Shown here: positions 26,535 through 32,807 of the stretch, piece by piece
Layout of the letters: each line of letters starts with the position of its first letter
Position numbering within the stretch: position 1 is the stretch's first letter
Assembly: GCA_019694555.1 (NCBI GenBank)
Contig: JAIBBS010000094.1
Location: 1 to 32,807 of the forward strand
Length of the DNA: 32,807 bases
Direction of reading: 5' to 3'
Source: Nannocystaceae bacterium
GTDB lineage: Bacteria; Myxococcota_A; Polyangia; Nannocystales; Nannocystaceae
Made by a program: the position numbers and the translations under genes
Notes under the pieces: generated by a model
Database searches by the model: none
The model's input: the letters and a program-made list of their open reading frames with translations, nothing else
Told to the model about the DNA's origin: nothing

Positions 26535-26825
26535 CGGCGCCGGATGCTAGTCGCTGTCCGCGCCTCGGGGAATGGCGAGTGGCGTTCGCAGCGCCGTTTT
26601 GTCGCAGATTAAGCGCTGCACTCATGATGCCTTGAATCACGGAGTTGCGGCATTCTGTGAACCAAAGCACGTTTCGCAAACCGCGCATACGCAGAGGATG
26701 CCGGATCACTGTCGAGCAGCCATGCGAACGGCAACGCTGGCGCGCCCGCCGCTCCACCCGCTCGCGCCCGCCGTCGGGCTCCCCGACCCGCGTGATCGAT
26801 CCGCTGAACTCGACGGCCGCGCACG
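26535..26825. other. 291-bp intergenic region, relatively AT-rich, upstream of the Cys-rich lipoprotein
   Basis: The stretch 26590-26700 has visibly lower GC than anything near it, as expected for a promoter of the leftward lipoprotein gene. It contains the possible sigma-54 element listed separately. No RNA gene or open frame of note is present. Confidence 0.4.
26649..26664 (-). promoter_or_regulatory. Possible sigma-54 (-24/-12) promoter element
   Basis: Read leftward, TGGTTCACAGAATGCC has the required GG-N10-GC spacing and matches TGGCAC-N5-TTGC at most key bases (TGG, C, TGC). It lies about 115 bp before the ATG at 26534. A match this loose can arise by chance; support is only its place in the AT-richer gap. 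Confidence 0.22.
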
Positions 26826-28178
26826 TCAGCGCGCGGGGCAGGCCTGCGTGGCGGCGATGCGTCCAGCGACGATGTGGAAGATCGGATGTCCAGCCGCCGA
26901 GCCCGGCGCCGCGCTCCACGACAAGCCGTCGTCGGAGTGCAGGAAGGTCTGCGCCTCATAGGCCGACCACACGCTGTCGATCGCGACGTAGTTGCCCTCG
27001 TCGTCGCGTGCGACCGGACCGATGCGCATCGGCGTCGTCATCGGCGTGAGCGTCCAGTCGAGGCCATCGCTGCTCGACGCGCGCACGCCGTCGTCACCCC
27101 AGTACTCGAACTGCGTCCCGGTCCACACGCCGTGCGACAGGATCTCCGAGAGCCCGGTGTCGACCATCGACCAGGTCTGACCGCCGTCGATCGAACGACA
27201 CGCGGTGCCGGGCTGCCCGACGATGACGAACACGTCGTTGCCGCCGAGGATCGAGCCGTAGAAGAACGTGTCGGTGCCGCACTCGGTCGGGATCTCGCTC
27301 GGCCGCCACCAGCTCTGCCCGTCGGAGCTCACCAGGATGTCGCGGCCGTCGCCGGTCGCGACCGCGACGAAGCGGCCGCCGTCCTGGTAGTCGCCGTACG
27401 CGAAGCTGCGCACGCTCCACAGATCGGCGCCGCCCTCGTTCTGGAAGTCCGCGGGCTCGGTCGGCTGCCACGTGACACCGTCGGCCGACCACACTGGATC
27501 GCGCGAGGCCGCCACGAAGCGGCCCAGGCCATACGCGATGCCGCCGTGCGTGTCGCCGGGCGCGAAGCTCCACGTCGCGCCGTCGGTCGACGATCCGAGC
27601 GCGCCGGGCATGCCCCAGCCCCACGTCGCGGCGAAGATGCCGTCCCCGAACGCGACGCCCTTGGCCTCGTCGGGCGTGTCGTTGCAGCACTCGGTGTCGA
27701 CGCAACCGCCGTCTTGCGCGTACGAGCAGGTGTCGTCCCAACAGCGCTTGGCCTGCGGTCCGCCGCACACCAACGCGTTGCCGTCGAGGTCCCACGCGTG
27801 ATCGGAGATCCACGTCAGGCCGCCATCGCACGACATCACCGTGCGACCCATGCTGCCCTGCGCGACGAACACCGGCACCGTGCCGGGCTCGACCCCACCC
27901 ACGTCCGGTTGCGGCGAGGCCGTGTCCGATCCCTCGCTGCCGGGGGCGTCACCCGAGCTGCCGCTGGCATCGCCGACGGTGCCGTGCACGCCGCTCGAGC
28001 CGTCGGCGTCGTGCGCCGTCGTGCTGCCCGCGGTCGAGCCGTCGCCCCCGCCGTCGCTCGCGGGATCTGCCGCGCCGCCGCACGCGAGCACTGCGCCGGC
28101 CAACCCGGGCACGAGCGCGCGGGCGAAGAGCGAAACGAGGGCGGCCTGGGTCCGGGCGGGATCGAACGTCACTGCCAC
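26826..28178 (-). CDS. Lipoprotein with seven-bladed Asp-box (BNR/sialidase-like) propeller
   Basis: The likely start is GTG 28178 or GTG 28172; both give a signal ending GLAGAVLAC (Cys33 or Cys31). The frame runs on to 28598, but that part is antisense to the small lipoprotein gene. After a Gly/Ser/Asp linker (about 40-90) the protein has regularly spaced Asp-box words: SCDGGLTW, STDGATW, SADGVTW, SSDGQSW, SIDGGQTW, SSDGLDW and HSDDGLSW, seven in all, matching a seven-bladed propeller as in BNR/sortilin/photosystem-stability-factor folds. No sialidase Arg triad or FRIP motif is seen, so binding rather than sialidase activity is likely. A Cys-rich loop (CGGPQAKRCWDDTC...CVDTECC) sits between the first two blades. 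A CACTGC/GCAGTG hairpin covers the start region (28170-28187). Confidence 0.82.
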   Translation of the reverse strand: MAVTFDPARTQAALVSLFARALVPGLAGAVLACGGAADPASDGGGDGSTAGSTTAHDADGSSGVHGTVGDASGSSGDAPGSEGSDTASPQPDVGGVEPGTVPVFVAQGSMGRTVMSCDGGLTWISDHAWDLDGNALVCGGPQAKRCWDDTCSYAQDGGCVDTECCNDTPDEAKGVAFGDGIFAATWGWGMPGALGSSTDGATWSFAPGDTHGGIAYGLGRFVAASRDPVWSADGVTWQPTEPADFQNEGGADLWSVRSFAYGDYQDGGRFVAVATGDGRDILVSSDGQSWWRPSEIPTECGTDTFFYGSILGGNDVFVIVGQPGTACRSIDGGQTWSMVDTGLSEILSHGVWTGTQFEYWGDDGVRASSSDGLDWTLTPMTTPMRIGPVARDDEGNYVAIDSVWSAYEAQTFLHSDDGLSWSAAPGSAAGHPIFHIVAGRIAATQACPAR

Positions 28179-28278
28179 GCTGCAGTGACGCGAGCGGCGA
28201 TCTTGTCTCGAACGAAATGCGCCAGGTGCCGAGCGCGCCGCGTGCGGGGCCGCGCGGGGGCTGCTAGCGTCGCGCGCG

Positions 28279-28581
28279 ATGAAGCTCCTGCCCCTCGCGA
28301 TCGCCTGCGCCCTGCTCGGTGCCTGCTCCAAGCCCTCGACGTCGACCACGACCCCGCCGCAGACCACGACCCCGCCGACCGATGGCGAGGCGCCGCCGAA
28401 GCGGCCCGCACTGTCCGCGGCCGATTGCGAAGGCCAAGGCGGCACGGTCGTCGGGGACATCGGCGACGGTGCGATCCATCGCCCCGAGTACGTGTGCGAG
28501 AGCGGCTCGCCGCCGCTGGGCGACATCCAGTCGATGCCGGGCGCGCCCGCGCCGATCGAAGGCGCCGTCTGCTGCAAGTGA
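28279..28581 (+). CDS. Small lipoprotein, 100 residues, unknown function
   Basis: The protein starts MKLLPLAIACALLGACSK, a clear lipoprotein signal with Cys16. A Thr/Pro-rich linker with repeated TTPPQTTTPP words runs to about residue 38, followed by a small domain with three cysteines (DCEGQGGTVVGDIG, YVCESG, GAVCCK). I do not recognise the family. The C-terminal pattern (AxCExxGGxVxGDxGDG...C...G) is like the small knot modules of other myxobacterial lipoproteins. It is divergent from the Asp-box propeller gene across a 100-bp gap and convergent with the thioredoxin-like gene, 13 bp from its stop. Confidence 0.75.
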   Translation: MKLLPLAIACALLGACSKPSTSTTTPPQTTTPPTDGEAPPKRPALSAADCEGQGGTVVGDIGDGAIHRPEYVCESGSPPLGDIQSMPGAPAPIEGAVCCK

Positions 28582-28594
28582 GCCCAGACGCGGC

Positions 28595-29152
28595 TCACGC
28601 ACCATCGATGCCGAGCACGGGGCCGAGCCGAGCGAGGATCTCCTTCGCCGCGCGCTCGCCCTTGACCCCGCCCTCGATGCGACGATCGCTACCACGACCG
28701 TCCTGGGCCGGCACGACGAAGCGCGGGATGAGCTTGCCGCCGTAGCCGGCCTCGGCGAGCGCACCCGCGTCGACGTCGGCGTCGAACTCCAAGAAGCGTA
28801 CGCCGGCGAGCTCGCGATCGAACTCGCCGCGCTCGACCGCGCGGTGGAACACCTGACAGGGCTCGCACCAGCTCGCGCCGAGGTAGACCACGAGCTTGCG
28901 ATCCTCGCCGCGCGCCTTCGCGATCGCGTCGGTGATCACCGCGAGCGCACCGGCCTCGCCCACGCGCACCGGCACGAACTCGGGCTTGTCGGCCGCGCGC
29001 GCGGCCGCGGGCGCCGCGTGCGGTCGACTCGCCGCGCCGTCGCCCCCGTCGTAGGGCGCGCCGACACAGCCCGCGCACGCGAGCGTCGCGATCGCGACTG
29101 CTGCCCGTAACTTGCTTCGCCGTGTTGCCGTCCGCTGCGCCACGACCGGCAT
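28595..29152 (-). CDS. Thioredoxin-fold lipoprotein (WCEPC motif)
   Basis: The 185-residue protein starts MPVVAQRTATRRSKLRAAVAIATLACAGC, a lipoprotein signal with Cys29. The thioredoxin fold follows: LVVYLGASWCEPCQVFHRAV with the redox pair Cys96/Cys99, RFLEFDADVD as the next strand, and LIPRFVVP with the cis-Pro of thioredoxins. The CEPC dipeptide differs from the CGPC of thioredoxin and is seen in secreted thiol-disulfide proteins. Anchored in the envelope it could reduce or form disulfides in the many Cys-rich lipoproteins near it, or act in cytochrome maturation; these are inferences. No DsbD-like electron donor is in the window. Confidence 0.88.
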   Translation of the reverse strand: MPVVAQRTATRRSKLRAAVAIATLACAGCVGAPYDGGDGAASRPHAAPAAARAADKPEFVPVRVGEAGALAVITDAIAKARGEDRKLVVYLGASWCEPCQVFHRAVERGEFDRELAGVRFLEFDADVDAGALAEAGYGGKLIPRFVVPAQDGRGSDRRIEGGVKGERAAKEILARLGPVLGIDGA

Positions 29153-29283
29153 CTTAGGAGGTTGCGCGCGCCGGAGCGATCGCGGCCGCAGGCCGCGTTT
29201 ACGCCCCGATCACGCGCCTACGGGCCGGTTGTGCAGGCCGCGCCATTGCGCCGACTCCAGGCGGGCCCACGCTTGGATCCGTC

Positions 29284-30060
29284 ATGCGAAGCGCCTGGAG
29301 ACTCGGCCGGTTTGCCGGCATCGATGCGTACGTGCACTGGACCTTCGGTCTGCTGCTGCTGTGGGCCGGCTGGACCGCGTGGACCGGTGCCGGCACGGCG
29401 CTCGCCGTGATGCTGGGCGTCGCGTTCCTGCTGGCGGTGTTCGGCTCGGTGCTGCTGCACGAGCTCGGCCACGCAATCGCGGCGCGCAGCTACGGCGTGC
29501 GCACGCGCCACATCCTGCTCACGCCGCTCGGTGGCATCGCCAGCCTCGAGGGCATGCCGCGCGCGCCCCGGGCCGAGCTCGTGGTCGCGCTCGCCGGCCC
29601 CGCGGTGAACCTCGCGATCGCAGCGTCGCTCGCGTTGCTCGGCCGCGTCACCGACATCGGCGCGTACGGCCTGCTCGACGGCTTGCTGTGGGCCAACCTC
29701 TCGCTCGCGCTGTTCAACCTGCTGCCGGCGTTCCCGATGGACGGCGGCCGTGCGCTGCGGGCCTGGCTGTCGACGCGCGTGGGCAAGCGCAGCGCCACCG
29801 CGATCGCGGTCAAGCTCGGCCGCGGCCTCGCCATCGTGATGGCGATCGCGGGCCTGTTCTTCAACCCGATGCTGGTGCTGATCGCCGCGTTCGTGTGGTT
29901 CGCCGGGGCGGCCGAGGCCCGCGCGAGCGAGGCCGGCACGCTGGTGCCCGACGCGATCTCGGGCTCGGCCCGATGGTCGCAGCCCACGCGGTACCGCGAC
30001 CCCTACGCCCCGCGGATGCCGGTGCGGGTGTTCTGGGTGCAACGCCGCTTCATCGACTGA
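29284..30060 (+). CDS. M50 family site-2 protease homologue (membrane metalloprotease)
   Basis: The 258-residue integral membrane protein has the zinc motif HELGH (His59, Glu60, His63) in a hydrophobic segment, and FNLLPAFPMDGG with the third ligand Asp153. Hydrophobic segments are at about 18-35, 38-58, 98-120, 128-150 and 170-200. The short N-terminal part (WRLGRFAGIDAYVHWTFGLLL) matches the SpoIVFB-like group; the CBS domains found in some relatives are absent. The family cuts membrane-embedded signals such as anti-sigma factors or pro-sigma factors. Substrate here is unknown; the sigma factor at 3714-4610 has no membrane partner nearby. A hairpin at 30080-30108 follows its stop. Confidence 0.92.
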   Translation: MRSAWRLGRFAGIDAYVHWTFGLLLLWAGWTAWTGAGTALAVMLGVAFLLAVFGSVLLHELGHAIAARSYGVRTRHILLTPLGGIASLEGMPRAPRAELVVALAGPAVNLAIAASLALLGRVTDIGAYGLLDGLLWANLSLALFNLLPAFPMDGGRALRAWLSTRVGKRSATAIAVKLGRGLAIVMAIAGLFFNPMLVLIAAFVWFAGAAEARASEAGTLVPDAISGSARWSQPTRYRDPYAPRMPVRVFWVQRRFID

Positions 30061-30079
30061 AGCTCGCGGGACCGCCCGG

Positions 30080-30108
30080 GCGACGCGAGGCCGAGAACCT
30101 CGCGTCGC
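30080..30108 (+). terminator. Intrinsic terminator-like hairpin after the M50 gene
   Basis: GCGACGCGAGG (30080-30090) and CCTCGCGTCGC (30098-30108) are perfect 11-bp complements around the 7-base loop CCGAGAA, 19 bp after the M50 stop. It is followed by GCTTGGG rather than a T run, but the stem is the best in the window and suggests that the M50 and M48 genes are separate units. Confidence 0.6.
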
Positions 30109-30176
30109 GCTTGGGTACCATGATCGTGCGGCAATGACCCCGGCACCCGCCGGGTTGTCGCCCGCTCGAGGAGTCC

Positions 30177-30992
30177 ATGCACCATCTCGATCCCAAGAAG
30201 CGTCGGCTCGCGATCATCGGCACGGTGCTCGCGGTGTGTCTGGCCGCGTTCTTCCTCGCCATCCCGTTGATGTCGGGACTGCTCGCGAAGCTGGTCCCGC
30301 AGTCCATCGCCGACAAGGTCGGCAAGCAGGTCATCGAGTCGCTGGCGGGCAACGCCGAGTTCTGCACCGACCCCGAGGGCACCAAGGCGCTCGACGGTCT
30401 GGTCGACAAGCTCGCCGCCGCGGCCGACCACGACGTCCCCTTCCGCGTGTACGTGGTCAAGGACGACGTGCTCAACGCCTTCGCCGCACCCGGCGGCCAC
30501 GTCGTGATCTACGAGGAGATCATCGAGAACGCCGCCGATCCGCAGGAGCTCGCTGGCGTGCTCGCGCACGAGATGTCCCACGAGCTGCACGACCACCCGA
30601 CCAAGGGCCTGGTCAAGACCGTGGGCTACGGCGTGTTCTCGCTGCTGGTGCCTGGCAGCGGCGAGCTCGGCGGCCAGATCGGCCAGGCCGTCATCGAGTC
30701 CAAGTACAGCCGCGACGACGAGCTCGAGGCCGACCGCGGCGGCGTCGAGCTGCTCAACGCCGCCAAGATCGACTCGCACGGCCTCGCCCGCTTCTTCGAC
30801 ACCATGCACGACAAGGGCAGCGACGTCCCCGGCGCGCTCGAGTTCCTCTCGAGCCACCCCACCGGCGACCACCGCCAGGGCGCCGTGAAGGACCTCGAAC
30901 GCGACGGCGACGAAGCGATGACGGCCGCGCAGTGGCAGGCCCTGCGCAACGTGTGCAAGAGCCACAGCAAGACGCCGACGCCGGTCGGGTGA
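30177..30992 (+). CDS. M48 family zinc metalloprotease (BepA/Ste24-type peptidase domain)
   Basis: The 271-residue protein has one N-terminal transmembrane anchor (about 11-33, IIGTVLAVCLAAFFLAIPLM) and no lipobox. The peptidase domain contains AFAAPGGHVVIYEEII, HEMSHELHDH with HExxH at 131-135, and the ELEAD motif (about 182-186) whose first Glu is the expected third zinc ligand. This domain type, as in BepA, degrades or matures outer-membrane and periplasmic proteins. It lacks the TPR tail of BepA. ATG 30177 follows GAGGAGTCC at a good spacing. It is converged upon by the radical SAM gene, 37 bp between stops. Confidence 0.9.
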   Translation: MHHLDPKKRRLAIIGTVLAVCLAAFFLAIPLMSGLLAKLVPQSIADKVGKQVIESLAGNAEFCTDPEGTKALDGLVDKLAAAADHDVPFRVYVVKDDVLNAFAAPGGHVVIYEEIIENAADPQELAGVLAHEMSHELHDHPTKGLVKTVGYGVFSLLVPGSGELGGQIGQAVIESKYSRDDELEADRGGVELLNAAKIDSHGLARFFDTMHDKGSDVPGALEFLSSHPTGDHRQGAVKDLERDGDEAMTAAQWQALRNVCKSHSKTPTPVG

Positions 30993-31029
30993 TCGCGTCA
31001 GCAGCCGAACGCCGCGGCGCGCGAGACCG

Positions 31030-32643
31030 TCAGGTCGCCGGCTGCGCGATGCGCAGCCGCACGCGCGCCGGCGGCGGCGCGGCGACCGGCTCGCGACTCC
31101 GCTCCGCGCGGAGCTCCGCGAGCGCGCGCGCGACCATCGGCAGCACGTCTTCTTCGGTGTAGCGCAGGAAGTGCTCGCCCTGGATCGCCTTCTCGAAGGC
31201 CCACGCGACGTGACCGGGTGAGCGCTGCGCGACCTTGGCGAGCAGCGTCCACAGGATGCGGCGGCGGGGGCTCTTGATGCCCAGGTGCCACAGCGAGCGC
31301 AGCAAGATGCGCTGCCAGCCCGCGCGCAGCCTCGGGCTGCGGCTGCGCGCCGGTGCGCGATCGAGGTGGGCCAGGCAGCGTGCGAGGTAGCCGTCGATCG
31401 AGTACAGCTCGCGCATCAACGAGGCGTAGCCCGACAACAGCACCTCTTCGTCCATCGCGGTGGCGAAGTTGGGCCGGCCGAAGGCGTCGCCGATGCCCTG
31501 GCTGCGCAGGCGCCCCTCGGCCTGCAATCGTCGCCACAGCGCGGTGCCGGGCAGCGCGGTGAGCATGCCGATCATCGCCAGGGGGATCGGCGCGCGCGCG
31601 AGGAACTCGCGCTGGATCGCGAACGCGCCGGCATCGTCGGTGTCGAAGCCGACGATGAAGCCGCCCATGACCTCGAGGCCGGCGCGCGTGAGGCGATCGA
31701 TCGCCTCGGTGAGATCGAGCTTGAGGTTCTGCAGCTTCTTGGCGACCTCGAGCGACGCCGCCGACGGCGTCTCGATGCCCAGGAACACCGACGAGAATCC
31801 CGCCTGGACCATGGCCTCGGGCAGGCCGGCCTCCTTGGCGAGGTTGACGCTCGCTTCGGTGTAGAACTCGAACGGTTGGCCGCGCTCGGTCTGCCAGCGC
31901 GCGAGCTCGGGCAAGAGCTTGCGGATCTCGCGGACGTTGCCGATGAAGTTGTCGTCGACGATGAAGACCGAGCCGCGCCAGCCCAGCGCGTACAGCGAGT
32001 CGAGCTCGCGCAGCACCTGCGGCGGCGTCTTCATGCGCGGCAGTCGACCGAAGATCTCGATGATGTCGCAGAACTCGCAGGTGAACGGGCAGCCGCGCGA
32101 CTGCTGCACCGACATGCTCGTGTATGCGTCGAGCCGCAGCAGGTCGTAGCGCGGCACCGGCGAGGTCTTCACGTCGGGTCGACGGGTCTTGTCCAGTCGC
32201 ACCAGCGCCTGCGCACCCGCGGCCGTGGCCACGCCGCGCGCGTCGCCTTCGATGAGCGCGATGAGCTCCTGCTCGCGGCCCTCGACCTCGCCGCCGAAGA
32301 CCACGTCCGCGTCGGGAAACGCCTCGGGCGCGGTGCTCGGCCCCGGCCCACCGACGATCGTGCGCTTGCCCAGCGCCTTGGCGCGCCGCACCACCACGCG
32401 CATCGAATCGCCCTGGATGTGCATGCCGCCGACCAGCACCGCATCCGCCCACGCGAGGTCCTCGTCGCGCAGCGGCTCGACGTTCATGTCGACCAGCCGC
32501 AGCTGCCACGACGACGGCAGCAACGCCGCCAGCGTCACGAGCCCCAGCGGCGGCAGCGACGCCTTCTTGCCCGCGATCCGCAGGCCATACTCGATGCCCC
32601 AGTAGGTCTTGGGGAACTGGGCGTAGACGAGCAGGGCACGCAT
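31030..32643 (-). CDS. Radical SAM protein with B12-binding-like N-domain and DUF4070 C-terminus (HpnP relative)
   Basis: From ATG 32643 (537 residues; a TTG at 32661 is the only upstream alternative) the protein starts MRALLVYAQFPKTYWG and has GKKASLPPLGLVTLAALLP, a wording I know from DUF4070 radical SAM proteins including the hopanoid 2-methylase HpnP. The N-terminal 140 residues form a cobalamin-binding-like Rossmann domain (VDMNVEPLRDEDLAWADAVL, IVGGPGPSTAPEA), though the canonical DxHxxG motif is not evident. The radical SAM cluster motif Cx3Cx2C is at Cys185, Cys189 and Cys192 (RGCPFTCEFCDIIEIFGR), followed by VFIVDDNFIGN and FLGIETPS. The C-terminal 200 residues fit DUF4070. It should methylate or rearrange an unactivated carbon using SAM; the substrate is unknown, and no hopanoid gene is in the window. 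Confidence 0.88.
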   Translation of the reverse strand: MRALLVYAQFPKTYWGIEYGLRIAGKKASLPPLGLVTLAALLPSSWQLRLVDMNVEPLRDEDLAWADAVLVGGMHIQGDSMRVVVRRAKALGKRTIVGGPGPSTAPEAFPDADVVFGGEVEGREQELIALIEGDARGVATAAGAQALVRLDKTRRPDVKTSPVPRYDLLRLDAYTSMSVQQSRGCPFTCEFCDIIEIFGRLPRMKTPPQVLRELDSLYALGWRGSVFIVDDNFIGNVREIRKLLPELARWQTERGQPFEFYTEASVNLAKEAGLPEAMVQAGFSSVFLGIETPSAASLEVAKKLQNLKLDLTEAIDRLTRAGLEVMGGFIVGFDTDDAGAFAIQREFLARAPIPLAMIGMLTALPGTALWRRLQAEGRLRSQGIGDAFGRPNFATAMDEEVLLSGYASLMRELYSIDGYLARCLAHLDRAPARSRSPRLRAGWQRILLRSLWHLGIKSPRRRILWTLLAKVAQRSPGHVAWAFEKAIQGEHFLRYTEEDVLPMVARALAELRAERSREPVAAPPPARVRLRIAQPAT

Positions 32644-32758
32644 ATCCGGCGACGCTAGCAAGAGTCGCGGCGCCGCTTCGTCGCAGTTTGGTCGCCGACT
32701 GGAGAAATCGGGGGTCCCGGGGCTGCTCGGATGCGCCGGGAGGGCGCCGGCCGGCCGG

Positions 32759-32806
32759 TCACGCGCAGGCCGGGCAGCCCTCGCCGCTGCCGCAGTCCTC
32801 GAAGCA
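32759..32806 (-). CDS. 3' end of a Cys-rich protein, truncated by the window edge
   Basis: A leftward frame enters from the right edge and ends at TGA (32759-32761). Its last 15 residues, CFEDCGSGEGCPACA, with four Cys, look like the end of a secreted Cys-rich protein or a metal-binding tail. A perfect 12-bp palindrome of CCGG units (32747-32758) lies directly after the stop and could help termination. Too short for a firm call. Confidence 0.45.
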   Translation of the reverse strand, partial: CFEDCGSGEGCPACA

Positions 32807-32807
32807 C

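Noticed and set aside
26826..28178. Annotation as sialidase from the Asp-boxes
   Set aside because: No FRIP motif or Arg triad is visible; Asp-boxes occur in many non-enzymatic propellers.

Overview
The window is a very GC-rich bacterial chromosome segment with no rRNA, tRNA or CRISPR array that I can see. The gene style points to a myxobacterium (Myxococcota), most likely near the Nannocystis/Plesiocystis/Enhygromyxa group. Reasons: many secreted lipoproteins with Ser/Thr/Gly-rich linkers after the lipobox, Cys-rich CGD...GxEVCDG modules, FG-GAP and Asp-box propellers, a kinase-type TPR tail, and a myxobacterial-style sigma-70 relative. Taxonomy is inferred from gene content only.

Layout. 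1-1583: 3' part of a TPR protein, probably the sensor tail of a Ser/Thr kinase. 1615-1655: a paired repeat resembling an old IS481-type end. 1680-3656: lipoprotein with five tandem propeller-like repeats and a glycosidase-like C-terminal domain; 3714-4610: sigma factor, same strand and just upstream of it. 4771-9842: tight five-gene operon with overlapping stop/start codons: acetate-CoA ligase-like enzyme, 2-oxoacid dehydrogenase E1 alpha, E1 beta, lipoyl E2, and a small carrier protein. 9855-10235: GFA-family zinc protein. 10332-17577: secreted proteins, including a translationally coupled trio (15776 down to 11270) whose middle member is an exported PPDK/water-dikinase-type ATP-grasp lipoprotein. 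17930-22938: two-gene RND efflux operon whose pump has His-rich and Pro/Val/Thr repeat additions. 22975-24042: tandem universal stress protein. 24270-28581: Cys-rich modular lipoprotein, Asp-box propeller lipoprotein and a 100-residue lipoprotein. 28595-30992: thioredoxin-fold lipoprotein, M50 site-2 protease homologue and M48 metalloprotease. 31030-32643: radical SAM protein of the B12-binding/DUF4070 type. 32759-32806: last codons of a Cys-rich protein entering from the right edge.

How it works together. The 4771-9842 operon looks like a self-contained acyl-activating unit: one enzyme makes acyl-CoA from a free acid, the dehydrogenase makes acyl-lipoyl/acyl-CoA from a 2-oxoacid, and the carrier protein could receive an acyl group; E3 is not in the window. 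Most of the rest concerns the cell envelope: about ten exported or lipid-anchored proteins, an efflux pump without its outer-membrane channel, and two membrane-associated proteases with a thioredoxin-like lipoprotein. The most unusual items are the carrier protein inside a dehydrogenase operon, the exported ATP-grasp domain, the alternating two-module Cys-rich repeat protein, and the repeat-tailed RND pump.
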